From CP2-2F sp034436355 (lineage in GTDB: Bacteria; Chloroflexota; Anaerolineae; Aggregatilineales; UBA2796), in the NCBI GenBank assembly GCA_034436355.1, contig DAOTVQ010000026.1, forward strand, positions 29,960 to 93,959: a stretch of DNA of 64,000 nucleotides, in the 5' to 3' direction. The notes beneath the pieces were generated by a model. It searched no databases. It saw only the letters and a program-made list of their open reading frames with translations, and was not told the origin of the DNA. Position 1 is the stretch's first letter. Every line of letters starts with the position of its first letter. Position numbers and translations under genes: made by a program. Shown here piece after piece: positions 8,795-17,201 of this stretch.

Positions 8795-8860
8795 ACGGGC
8801 TATTCATTGCCGAACCCGCCACCTTCGCATAAACTTAGGTTAGAAAGGTGGCTACCGCCT

Positions 8861-11800
8861 GTGCTTGAGACGGCTCCACGAACTGAACTACGGCAACGCT
8901 ATGTGCTGCGGGAAGAACTAGGGCGCGGCGGCATGGGTGCCGTCTTCCGCGCCTATGATCGGCTGACGGGCGAAGTGGTTGCCCTCAAGCGCCTGACCAC
9001 GCCGATTGACTCGCTCGATTTCAGCTCACGCGGTGAGGGCAATTCGCCGTTGGCGCTTGCCAATGAGTTCCGTCTATTGGCATCCCTGCGGCATCCCAAC
9101 ATCATCGCCGTGCGCGACTACGGCTTTGATGCTGAGGGCTTGCCCTTCTACACGATGGAACTGCTTGACGCACCGCAGACCATCCTTGCCGTTGGCGCGG
9201 CACTGCCCACAGCAGGCAAAATTAACCTGATCCTGCAAGTGCTGGAAGCGCTTACCTACCTGCACCGCCGACAGATTTTGCACCGCGATATTGCGCCGAA
9301 CAACCTGTTGGTTGCCGATGGGCGCTTGCGTGTGCTGGATTTTGGGCTGTCTACCATGCGCGATCAGCGCGTGACGTTGGCAGGCACGCTGCCCTACCTT
9401 GCGCCGGAACTGCTCTCGGACGGGCAGCCGAGCGAGGCGAGCGATCTGTACGCCGTTGGCGTGATCGCCTACGAATTGCTGACGGGCGTTAATCCGTTCA
9501 AGTCGGACACTGTGACGCGCTTACTGGAGAATATTCTGCACGTGACGCCCGATCTTGATGCCCTAGAAGTGGACTATCCCACGCGGCACTTGATCGGGCG
9601 CTTGCTGGCGAAAAAGCCCGCCGAGCGTGCCAGCGATGCCGCCGCCCTGATTGCAGACTACTACACCGCAGTGGGTGCGCCGCTGCCGCCGCAAGAAAGC
9701 GCCGTGCGAGAGGGCTTTTTGCAGGCAGCGCGCTTTGTTGGGCGCGAATCTGAGCTGGCGCACCTGACCGATGCCCTAGAACGCACCATGCTTGGCTTTG
9801 GCGATCTGTGGCTGATCGGCGGTGAAAGCGGTGTGGGCAAATCACGCCTTGTGGATGAACTGCGGACGGCGGCGTTGGTGCGCGGAGTCTTGGTGCTGCG
9901 TGGGCAGGCGATCAGCAGTGGCAGCGCGCTCTATCAGATGTGGTTAGCCGTGCTGCGTGAAGTGGTGCTGTACAGCCCACCTTCCGATTTTGAGGCAAGC
10001 GTGTTGAAGCCGTTTGTGCCAGACCTTGAGGCGCTGCTTGAGCGTGCAGTGAACGATCCGCCGGAGTTAGAGCCAGAGAAGGCGCAAGAGCGCTTGATCA
10101 GCACTGTGGAGGCGCTCTGTTCGCGTTTGCAGATGCCTACGCTGCTGCTGCTAGAAGATATTCATTGGGCAGGGCGCGGATCGCTGGCGCTGCTGGCACG
10201 CCTGAGCCTGTGGGCAAAACGTGCGCCGCTGCTCATCATCGGCACCTATCGGGAGGAAGAGCGCCCTGATCTGCCTGAGCAGTTCCCCAGCGCACAGCGC
10301 CTAAACTTAGCGCGCCTTTCCCCTGAGCAGATGGCAGCCCTCACCGAATCGATAATCGGGACGAACGGCAAGACGCCGCAGGTGCTTGATCTGCTCCAGC
10401 GCGAGACGGAAGGCAACGCGCTGTTCATGATCGAGGTGCTGCGCGAACTTGCCCAACTTTCTGGGCGTTTAGATCGAATCGGTGTGGTGACGCTGCCAGA
10501 GCGTTTGTTCAGCGGCGGTGTGCAAAGTGTGCTGCGGCGGCGTTTGGCGCGCCTGCCCGAAACAGCGCGCAGCTTGCTAAACCTAGCGGCGATCAGCGGT
10601 CGGCAGCTTGATTTAGCGCTGCTGCGCGCTTTGCACCATCAGGGCGCCGACGGGCTGCCTTTTGAGGCATGGCTGGCTGTCTGCGCGGATCACGCTGTGC
10701 TGGAAATCGTGAATGATCAGTGGTGCTTTGCTCACGACCAACTGCGCGAGACGCTTTTGGCAAATCTTTCCGCCGCCGAGCGGGCAGCGCTCAGCCGCCA
10801 AGTGGCAACACAGCTAGAGACGCTCTACCCGAACGATCCGCGCCTTAGCGCTGCGTTGGCGCACCACTGGGCAAATGCGGGCGATCTGCCGAAGGAGGCA
10901 CACTACAAAGCGTTAGCAGGGATGCAGGCAGTCCAGATTTATGCTTACGGGCGCGCCGTGCCGCTGCTAGAGCGCGCCTTAGCGCTTGCCGATGCGGTTG
11001 GTTTTGATGCCTTACGCAAGGCGCAGCTAGAGCGCACCTTGGGCAGAGCGCACACGAACATCACCGAGCGTGAAGCCCATTATCAACGCGCTTTGGCGCT
11101 GCTTGGTCAGCCTTTGCCACCGACTAAAGGTTTGACGCGCCAGTTGATCGGTGCGTTTGTGCGCCAATTTTTGGTGCGGCGCCTGTTGCCGCCACGCCTT
11201 TACCGCACCACGCCGCGCCGTGCCGCTTATGTGCTAGAAGCGGCGGCTATCTATCAGAACCTGAGCGGCGATTATTGGAACGTGCAGCGCTTGGTGGCGG
11301 GCGCTTATGCCGTCATGCGCGCCCTGAACCTTGCCGAAACGCTGCCACAGCCAACAGCAGAGTTGGCACGCGCCTACGTGGGTGCGGCAATCGGCATGGG
11401 CAGCGTGCTAGGGTGGCACCGCATGGCACGCTTTTATGCGCGCCAAGCGCTGGAGACTGCCGAAAAAGTTGGCGATCTAGAGACGCTTGCCTACGTGCTA
11501 AATGGCATTGCGCTGCCCGCATCCTATCGCGGTGATTGGTCGGCGCGGGAATTTTTGGAGCGTTCGGCAGCCTTCTCTCAAATGGTAGGTGATACAGATT
11601 CACTTGCCACCACACTGATGAACGCTGCGATCATCGCCTATTTTCAAGGCGATATGCCCGCCTGTTTCGGTCTGTTTGCCCAAATGGAAGACCAGCTAGG
11701 CACGCTGCCGCGCTTCACCATAATTCGCCGCGATACAGAAGCCTTTGACGAGGACAGCACTTGGGCGGCAGTTTTAGCGGCGGTTGCTACCATGCACCTG

Positions 11801-12223
11801 CAAGCGGGTGATTTGGCGGCAGCAGCGCCTTTCGCAGAACGGGCAGTGGCACAGGCAAAGCGCGCCCCTAGCGGACGGGAAGTGATCCTAGAAGCGGCGT
11901 TGGGCATGGCAGCACAGACCACGGGCGAAGCGCAAGCAGCTTGGTTGGCAGCCGCCGAACAACAACTGAAGACCTTCAAGCGCGTGGCGCGCACACGGAT
12001 CATGCTGCGCCCTGAATACTTGCGCTTACAGGGCTGGTACCTGTGGCTAAAAGGCGATCAGCAAGCGGCTCGCCAAGCCTGGCAGCAGGGCATCACCCTT
12101 GCCGAAAAGGGCGGCACGCGCAGTTGGCTGCTGCGGCTTTACGAAACCTACGGCGCACATGGCGGCGCGCCCTACCTGCAAAAAGCCGCCGCCCTGCGTG
12201 CCGCGATGAGCAACTCAGCCTAG
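8861..12223 (+). CDS. Ser/Thr protein kinase fused to STAND-type ATPase and TPR-like helical repeats
   Basis: The open frame extends upstream into the previous gene, but GTG 8861, nine bases after AGGTGG, fits best and gives 1120 residues. An N-terminal PknB-like kinase (about 13-275) shows LGRGGMGAVF (P-loop), VALK (K43), HRD (D143) and DFG (D160). The catalytic loop reads HRDIAPNN, so the usual Lys two residues after the Asp is Ala. An AAA16/MalT-like ATPase follows, with Walker A GESGVGKS (321-328) and Walker B LLLLEDIHWAG. The rest is alpha-helical and TPR-like. The domain order matches large bacterial signal-integration regulators. Its stop overlaps the convergent SLATT-like gene by nine bases. 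Confidence 0.88.
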   Translation: MLETAPRTELRQRYVLREELGRGGMGAVFRAYDRLTGEVVALKRLTTPIDSLDFSSRGEGNSPLALANEFRLLASLRHPNIIAVRDYGFDAEGLPFYTMELLDAPQTILAVGAALPTAGKINLILQVLEALTYLHRRQILHRDIAPNNLLVADGRLRVLDFGLSTMRDQRVTLAGTLPYLAPELLSDGQPSEASDLYAVGVIAYELLTGVNPFKSDTVTRLLENILHVTPDLDALEVDYPTRHLIGRLLAKKPAERASDAAALIADYYTAVGAPLPPQESAVREGFLQAARFVGRESELAHLTDALERTMLGFGDLWLIGGESGVGKSRLVDELRTAALVRGVLVLRGQAISSGSALYQMWLAVLREVVLYSPPSDFEASVLKPFVPDLEALLERAVNDPPELEPEKAQERLISTVEALCSRLQMPTLLLLEDIHWAGRGSLALLARLSLWAKRAPLLIIGTYREEERPDLPEQFPSAQRLNLARLSPEQMAALTESIIGTNGKTPQVLDLLQRETEGNALFMIEVLRELAQLSGRLDRIGVVTLPERLFSGGVQSVLRRRLARLPETARSLLNLAAISGRQLDLALLRALHHQGADGLPFEAWLAVCADHAVLEIVNDQWCFAHDQLRETLLANLSAAERAALSRQVATQLETLYPNDPRLSAALAHHWANAGDLPKEAHYKALAGMQAVQIYAYGRAVPLLERALALADAVGFDALRKAQLERTLGRAHTNITEREAHYQRALALLGQPLPPTKGLTRQLIGAFVRQFLVRRLLPPRLYRTTPRRAAYVLEAAAIYQNLSGDYWNVQRLVAGAYAVMRALNLAETLPQPTAELARAYVGAAIGMGSVLGWHRMARFYARQALETAEKVGDLETLAYVLNGIALPASYRGDWSAREFLERSAAFSQMVGDTDSLATTLMNAAIIAYFQGDMPACFGLFAQMEDQLGTLPRFTIIRRDTEAFDEDSTWAAVLAAVATMHLQAGDLAAAAPFAERAVAQAKRAPSGREVILEAALGMAAQTTGEAQAAWLAAAEQQLKTFKRVARTRIMLRPEYLRLQGWYLWLKGDQQAARQAWQQGITLAEKGGTRSWLLRLYETYGAHGGAPYLQKAAALRAAMSNSA

Positions 12224-12880
12224 GGCGTCGTCTTCTGTGCCGGTTGGATTGCGGCTTGGCTGTGGCTCAGAAATTTTGAAAACAGGCAGGCGCACACTTT
12301 CAGAGCGCGCTTGCGAGCGCTTGATGAATTCCTCGATCTGCACAGGGGTGCGGATCATCTGCCCCCATTGGGCGGCTTCATCGTACAGCACGGTCAGCGA
12401 ACCGAGCGCGTATGCCATCAATGAGGCACGGTAGGTATCGTCGTCCATCTCAGGGTCAGGCGAACGGGCATCGGCAACGGCAAGGTTCTTCAAGGACTCG
12501 TCATACAGCGAGATTTGACGATCCCACTGATAGAGATCAGCCAGCGTCGAGAGCCCGCCACCGACGGCTGGTGAGACGATTGCCAGCATCATCAAGATCA
12601 CAATCACGGTATTGATGAATTGGCAGTAGCTGAGCTGATCAGGGGTGGCAGGCGCAACACAGGAATTCCCACTCACATAGACCGACTGCACAATTAAACC
12701 GACCAGCGCCGCGGCAAAGCCCGCCATGAACGAGGCTAGGGCGCGCAGAAAGTTCACCTGTCCAGCGGCACGGCGATGGCGCTGAATGGTTGCTTTGTAG
12801 AAGACTCGTGTATCTTCAAGGGCGAATTTATCGAAGATGCGATAAATTGCCTCTAGACGGTTACGGTTCAGTTCATCCAT
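12215..12880 (-). CDS. Two-transmembrane SLATT-like membrane protein
   Basis: The 221-residue protein has two hydrophobic segments (about 44-68 and 88-112). An N-terminal charged helix precedes them (FYKATIQRHRRAAGQVNFLRA) and a helical cytoplasmic part follows. This fits the SLATT fold, a two-helix membrane module known from SMODS/SLOG-associated defence systems, where it is thought to form pores. Assignment rests on architecture, not a strict motif. It overlaps the upstream DUF4231-like gene by eight bases, so the two should be translated together and may form a heteromer. Confidence 0.6.
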   Translation of the reverse strand: MDELNRNRLEAIYRIFDKFALEDTRVFYKATIQRHRRAAGQVNFLRALASFMAGFAAALVGLIVQSVYVSGNSCVAPATPDQLSYCQFINTVIVILMMLAIVSPAVGGGLSTLADLYQWDRQISLYDESLKNLAVADARSPDPEMDDDTYRASLMAYALGSLTVLYDEAAQWGQMIRTPVQIEEFIKRSQARSESVRLPVFKISEPQPSRNPTGTEDDALG

Positions 12881-13646
12881 TGCTTGGCATTCCTTCTGTG
12901 CGGTGTGGCATTCCTTCAGCGGTCAGCCCGCCGCTGAGCGTGGTAGCGGCGCGGTCATCGGGCGAGGTGCCGCGGTTGATCAGCGCGGCGCGTTCTGCCA
13001 ACATCAGGCGGCGCTCATAGGGCTGCATCATTGGGTTGTCGTAGGGTGCTAGGCGCATCAGGTAGCGGAAATATTCGCGGCGTAAGCCCTCCGCCGCCCG
13101 CCGATTTTCCAGCCACAAGTTGAAGGGTGATTCGCGTCCGCTGATCTGGGCAAGGAAGGTTGCCAAGAGGGCGACTACTGTCTCGGCAAAGCCGAGGATC
13201 GGCACGAGGGTGGGCGGATTTTGGTTAAGTGCCAGTGCCAGCAGCGAGCCGATCACCGTGGCGGTGGCTGCCAACACAATAAAGCTGATCTGGTAGAGGC
13301 GGTAGCGGTTTTGCTGCATTTTCGCTTCAAGGTCGCGCTCGCGGAACAGGCGCAGCACTTCGCGCTCCAGCAGATCAAGATCGTTTTCAATGGCGCGAAG
13401 CGTGCTATCCGTAGCGCGGAACGGCGGATAGGCAGCGCTGGCGGTGCTGTCCGTCACTTTGCTAGGGTCAGGGCGCAGCAGATCAAGCGCCTCTTGCTTT
13501 GGCACAAGGGAGAAGTTTGGGTCGGGCGGTGGCAATTTGAAATAGGGCAGTTGCTTCGCCCACGCGGGCCAATATCGGCGTGGATTGCCTTTTTGCTGAG
13601 TGCGTGGGCGCATTTCGGTTTCCGCTAGCTGGGGCGGGGTCGCCAT
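12873..13646 (-). CDS. DUF4231/SLATT-like membrane protein
   Basis: The 257-residue protein has a soluble Pro-rich N-terminus, a charged helix (LDLLEREVLRLFRERDLEA), two membrane segments at about 119-140 and 146-168, then LWLENRRAAEGLRREYFRYL. That last motif is the mark of DUF4231, a SLATT relative. The start used is the second ATG of ATGCGAATG, which gives proper spacing to AAAGGA; the first ATG (13652) is only two bases from it. It is the first gene of a two-gene unit with the 221-residue SLATT-like protein. No nucleotide cyclase, SLOG or sensor gene lies next to it on the same strand. Confidence 0.65.
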   Translation of the reverse strand: MATPPQLAETEMRPRTQQKGNPRRYWPAWAKQLPYFKLPPPDPNFSLVPKQEALDLLRPDPSKVTDSTASAAYPPFRATDSTLRAIENDLDLLEREVLRLFRERDLEAKMQQNRYRLYQISFIVLAATATVIGSLLALALNQNPPTLVPILGFAETVVALLATFLAQISGRESPFNLWLENRRAAEGLRREYFRYLMRLAPYDNPMMQPYERRLMLAERAALINRGTSPDDRAATTLSGGLTAEGMPHRTEGMPSNG

Positions 13647-13788
13647 TCGCATAATCCTTTCTAAACAACCCTAAAATGAAACACTAATCTGATGTTCACT
13701 ATACAAGATGTTGGGCAGACGGGCAACGCAGGGTGAGCATTGGGCAGATTGCCCTAAAAAAAACAACTGCACTTGTGCAGTGTGCTAG

Positions 13789-13817
13789 TTGCCTGATTCT
13801 GTGCAGCGCTTTATACT
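13789..13817 (+). promoter_or_regulatory. Sigma-70-type promoter of the ilv/leu operon
   Basis: TTGCCT (13789-13794) and TATACT (13812-13817) are separated by 17 bases. This predicts a transcript start near 13824, about 30 bases before the leader peptide. It is the best -35/-10 pair seen in the 410-base gene-poor gap between 13647 and 14066. Confidence 0.65.
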
Positions 13818-13854
13818 TAAAAGCATTGTTCAGAAAAACACAAGTTTTGTAGCT

Positions 13855-13971
13855 ATGTTTGCCCAAATGCGCGCTTTGATTAGCCTTAGCATCCTTACCA
13901 ACCTCGTAGCGATTATTCGTTACGAGCGTAACGGTTGGGCTGCTTGGCGTGTGTGTGGGCAATCGTCCTGA
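13855..13971 (+). CDS. Branched-chain amino acid leader peptide (attenuator)
   Basis: A 38-codon reading frame contains ALISLSILTNLVAII, a dense block of Leu, Ile and Val codons, and ends at a TGA 24 bases before a strong terminator. An in-frame ATG at 13867 gives a 34-codon form. Ribosome stalling at this block when charged Leu, Ile or Val tRNA is scarce would favour pairing of GGTTGGGC (13933-13940) with GCCCGACC (13998-14005). That antiterminator is eight bases with one G-U pair and would break the terminator stem. A CGTTAC/GTAACG hairpin (13919-13934) is the likely competing 1:2 structure. This matches the ilv/leu attenuation mechanism. Confidence 0.75.
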   Translation: MFAQMRALISLSILTNLVAIIRYERNGWAAWRVCGQSS

Positions 13972-13995
13972 ACATTCACAAGTGTGAGCAAGAAG

Positions 13996-14021
13996 CCGCC
14001 CGACCAACGGGCGGTTTTTTT
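13996..14021 (+). terminator. Attenuator terminator upstream of ilvB
   Basis: CCGCCCG and CGGGCGG form a seven-base GC stem with an ACCAA loop, followed by seven T residues. It lies between the leader peptide and the first downstream gene, so it controls entry into the ilv operon. It can be disrupted by the antiterminator at 13933-13940. Confidence 0.85.
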
Positions 14022-14066
14022 GTGCCAATCTATCGTACAGCGCAATTGTTAGAGGAGTGAACTATC

Positions 14067-14276
14067 ATGTTGTATCCCGACACCCTGCAAGAAGAAGCCC
14101 TGCTGGAAATGCAGAGCAATACCAGCCCATGGACGGAACTCTTTCAAGAGGAAACTGCTGCTGCCGAGTCATCATCACCTGCACCGTTTGCAGCGGCTGA
14201 ACGCAGCGCACAGGCTGCCTTTGCCGATGATGAACGCCCAACGCATGATGCGCTTTCTGCCATTTTCCAAAGCTGA
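14067..14276 (+). CDS. Small acidic protein of unknown function at the head of the ilv operon
   Basis: This 69-residue frame has a strong AGAGGAG site nine bases before its ATG and lies between the attenuator terminator and ilvB. The product is acidic, Ala/Ser/Glu-rich and has no membrane segment or Cys. I do not recognise it. The ribosome-binding site and operon position make it likely to be translated under the same control as ilvB, 51 bases downstream. Confidence 0.6.
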   Translation: MLYPDTLQEEALLEMQSNTSPWTELFQEETAAAESSSPAPFAAAERSAQAAFADDERPTHDALSAIFQS

Positions 14277-14327
14277 AGGCGCATCTTTTTTCTAGTGGGG
14301 AAAATCGAGTAAAGGCAGAGAAATCTT

Positions 14328-16052
14328 ATGGAACTCACCGGTGCAGAAATCATCTGGGAATGCCTGCTTCGAGAAGGCGTTGAGATCGTCTACGGCTATC
14401 CAGGCGGCGCCATCTTGCCGACCTACGACGCGCTTAGCAAGTATGAGGATCGGATCAAGCATGTGTTGGTGCGCCACGAACAAGGCGCCACGCACATGGC
14501 TGATGGCTACGCACGCATTACAGGCAAAGTGGGTGTGGCAATGGCAACCAGCGGACCGGGCGCTACCAACATGGTGACGGGCATCGCCACCGCTATGATG
14601 GACTCGGTGCCGATTGTGTGCATCACTGGGCAAGTGCCAAGCGGGGTGCTTGGCTCAGATGCTTTCCAAGAGACGGATATTACCGGCATCACCCTCCCGA
14701 TCACCAAGCACAACTTCCTGGTCACGGATGTGCGCCAGATCGCCACCGTCATGCGGAAGGCGTTCCACATTGCGCGCACAGGGCGTCCGGGGCCAGTTTT
14801 GATAGACATCACCAAAGATGCACAGAATCACAAGACCGAATTTATCTACCCGACCGAGCCACTGCGGATGCCGGGCTATGTGCCTGCCTCGGCTGCCACG
14901 CCCGACCAAATCGAACGGGCGATGGAACTGCTCAAAAGCGCTGAGCGTCCGCTGATTTTGGCAGGGCATGGTGTTAGCATGAGTGGTGCTGAGCGCGCCC
15001 TGCTAGAGTTTGCCGAACGCGCCCAAATTCCTGTGGCGCTGACGCTGCTTGGCAAGGGCGCCATGCCGGAATCCCACCCATTGTGCCTTGGCATGATGGG
15101 AATGCACGGCGCGGCTGCCGTCAATCAGGCAATTCAGGCTGCGGACTTGCTGCTTGCCTTCGGAATGCGCTTTGATGACCGTGTGACGGGCAATCTTCGC
15201 ACCTACTCACCCAACTCGCGTAAGATTCACATTGATATTGACGCCAGCGAGCTGAACAAAAATGTGAAGGTAGATGTCGGCATTGCCGGCGACCTTCGCA
15301 CCGTGCTGGAGCAGATGCTGCCGCATGTGCCAACGCTCAATCATGCGGCATGGCTTGGCGAGATTCGAAATTGGCAAGAAGACACGGACGAACGCGACAT
15401 TGTTCACTATGTGGCACCCACCGATAAGCTCTATGCCGCACATGCCATCCATGATTTGTGGGAAGCCACCGGCGGCGATGCCATCGTTGTGACGGATGTT
15501 GGCCAGCACCAGATGTGGACGGCGCAGTATTACCTCAATCAGCGCCCGCGCAGCCTGATCACCAGCGGCGGACTCGGCACGATGGGCTTTGGCTTCCCGG
15601 CGGCAATCGGCGTCAAGATGGGTTCACCCAACGACACAGTGTGGGCAATCGTGGGGGATGGCGGCTTCCAAATGACGCTCTGTGAGCTGGCAACCGCTGC
15701 CCAAGAGAACGTCAATGTGAACATCGCCATTATGAACAATGCCTATCTGGGCATGGTGCGCCAATGGCAAGAGTTCTTTTATGAGGAACGCTATAACGCC
15801 ACACCCATGCACAACCCTGATTTTGTGAAGCTGGCAGAGGCATATGGCATCCCGGCACGGCGCGTCCGCAAGCGCGACGAAATTGCCGAGGCTGTTGCTT
15901 GGGCGCAAAGCATCAACGGACCAACGCTGGTTGAGTTTCAGGTTGAAAAGGCGGATATTGTCTATCCGATGGTGCCAGCCGGCGCCGATCTGGATAAGAT
16001 GATCCGCCGTCCGAGCGCGCCCAATCTGCCGGATTGGTCGGAGAATCACTAA
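14328..16052 (+). CDS. ilvB: Acetolactate synthase large subunit
   Basis: The 574-residue thiamine diphosphate enzyme makes acetolactate or acetohydroxybutyrate, the first common step of valine, leucine and isoleucine synthesis. It has the N-terminal pyrimidine-binding region with YGYPGGAILPTYDAL and the catalytic Glu in VRHEQGATHMADGYAR. Near residues 440-472 it has the C-terminal thiamine motif GDGGFQMT with the NNAYLGMVRQWQ segment typical of acetohydroxyacid synthases. Length is normal. It is transcribed behind the Leu/Ile/Val attenuator, and its small subunit gene follows after an inserted Uma2 gene. Confidence 0.97.
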   Translation: MELTGAEIIWECLLREGVEIVYGYPGGAILPTYDALSKYEDRIKHVLVRHEQGATHMADGYARITGKVGVAMATSGPGATNMVTGIATAMMDSVPIVCITGQVPSGVLGSDAFQETDITGITLPITKHNFLVTDVRQIATVMRKAFHIARTGRPGPVLIDITKDAQNHKTEFIYPTEPLRMPGYVPASAATPDQIERAMELLKSAERPLILAGHGVSMSGAERALLEFAERAQIPVALTLLGKGAMPESHPLCLGMMGMHGAAAVNQAIQAADLLLAFGMRFDDRVTGNLRTYSPNSRKIHIDIDASELNKNVKVDVGIAGDLRTVLEQMLPHVPTLNHAAWLGEIRNWQEDTDERDIVHYVAPTDKLYAAHAIHDLWEATGGDAIVVTDVGQHQMWTAQYYLNQRPRSLITSGGLGTMGFGFPAAIGVKMGSPNDTVWAIVGDGGFQMTLCELATAAQENVNVNIAIMNNAYLGMVRQWQEFFYEERYNATPMHNPDFVKLAEAYGIPARRVRKRDEIAEAVAWAQSINGPTLVEFQVEKADIVYPMVPAGADLDKMIRRPSAPNLPDWSENH

Positions 16053-16112
16053 GTTGCCGATTGGTGGGCGGGTGTGAAATGCCCGCCTGCCTATGTGCCA
16101 AGAGGTGCTGAG

Positions 16113-16676
16113 ATGACTGAGCAGACGCAAATACGCCTGATGACAGCCGAAGAATTTGCCACGCTACCTGATGACGGCAAGGTTTACGACCTCGTGGATG
16201 GGGTGCTTGTTGAAGTGAGCAGACCAAAACCAATTCACGGAAAGTTACAACGGCGTCTAGGGGCGCGTCTGGGTGATTTTGTGGATGAGCGCGATCTAGG
16301 TGAAGTTGTTACTGATGCTGGCTTCATCTTATCACGCAATCCTGACAAAGTTCGTTCACCAGATGTCGCATATGTTTCAAAAGAGCGTGCGCCCGCACCT
16401 AATCTGGACGAGTATTTTACGGTTGCGCCCGATATTGCGGTCGAGGTTATCTCGGCGAATGATACGACCGACGAAGTGCTGGGCAAAATTGAAGAATATT
16501 TTGCCGTTGGCACACGCCTTGTCTGGATCGTCTACCCTGAACGGCGCAAGGTCTACGCCTACAGCAGCCCAAACACTGTCACGATTGTGCCAGCCGAAGG
16601 CACCCTCAGCGGTGGCGATGTGCTGCCCGAATTTAGCCTTTCCCTAGCCGACTTGTTCAAAGGACTGGATGCCTAA
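16113..16676 (+). CDS. Uma2 family PD-(D/E)XK protein inserted between ilvB and ilvN
   Basis: The frame opens at 16074, but ATG 16113 has AGAGGTG upstream and starts MTEQTQIRLMTAEEF, typical of the family. The 187-residue Uma2/DUF820 protein shows the nuclease-like core: EL/DLVDGVLVEVS near the start, SPDVAYVSK and PDIAVEVISAND in the middle, and a KIEEYFAVGTRLVWIVYPE helix-strand. The family has a PD-(D/E)XK fold and is usually called putative endonuclease; its role is not known. It lies three bases before ilvN, so it is inside the biosynthetic operon. Confidence 0.85.
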   Translation: MTEQTQIRLMTAEEFATLPDDGKVYDLVDGVLVEVSRPKPIHGKLQRRLGARLGDFVDERDLGEVVTDAGFILSRNPDKVRSPDVAYVSKERAPAPNLDEYFTVAPDIAVEVISANDTTDEVLGKIEEYFAVGTRLVWIVYPERRKVYAYSSPNTVTIVPAEGTLSGGDVLPEFSLSLADLFKGLDA

Positions 16677-16679
16677 GCC

Positions 16680-17174
16680 ATGAAACATACCCTAGTTGCC
16701 CTTGTCGAAAACGAACCCGGCGTGCTGAACCGCGTTGCCAGCCTGTTCCGCCGCCGTAACTTCAACATTGATAGCCTGACCGTTGGGCGCACCGAAGACC
16801 CGAACGTCTCGCGCATGACCATCGTGCTGGATAGCAACGTGGCGCGTGTGGATCAGGTGCAGAAGAACCTCTATAAGCTGGTCAACGTCATTCAGGTGGA
16901 TGAAGTGACCCATCAGCCGTTCGTCAGCCGCGACCTCGCCCTAATCAAGGTGCGCGCTTCCGCAGAGGCGGCGTGGATCACCAGCCAGTTTGGCGCACGC
17001 ATCATTGATCACCGCGACGGCATGATGATCCTCGACCTGAGCGACGAGGAAGCGCGTGTGGAGCAGTTCATCGAGGCACTGCGTCCACATGGTATCATTG
17101 AATTGGTGCGGACGGGTGTCGTGGCGATGGGTCAAGGCAGCCACACCGTACAAGCGGCACCACAGTTTGCCTAA
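16680..17174 (+). CDS. ilvN: Acetolactate synthase small (regulatory) subunit
   Basis: The 164-residue protein begins with an ACT domain (HTLVALVENEPGVLNRVASLFRRRNFNIDSLTVG) that binds valine for feedback control, and ends with the conserved small-subunit C-terminal domain (RDLALIKVRA, LVRTGVVAMGQG). Length is typical. It activates and regulates IlvB. The gene is separated from ilvB by a Uma2 gene and is followed by ilvC after 27 bases. Confidence 0.95.
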   Translation: MKHTLVALVENEPGVLNRVASLFRRRNFNIDSLTVGRTEDPNVSRMTIVLDSNVARVDQVQKNLYKLVNVIQVDEVTHQPFVSRDLALIKVRASAEAAWITSQFGARIIDHRDGMMILDLSDEEARVEQFIEALRPHGIIELVRTGVVAMGQGSHTVQAAPQFA

Positions 17175-17201
17175 ACTCACCCTAAGGAGACATCTTTCAA
17201 C

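Noticed and set aside
8636..8860. Upstream extension of the kinase gene into the propeller gene.
   Set aside because: The extra residues are out-of-frame readings of the SH3b region and of two hairpins; no ribosome-binding site supports them.
13789..13971. A 60-codon reading frame starting at 13789.
   Set aside because: Its start would lie inside the promoter; only the part from 13855 fits a leader peptide on the predicted transcript.
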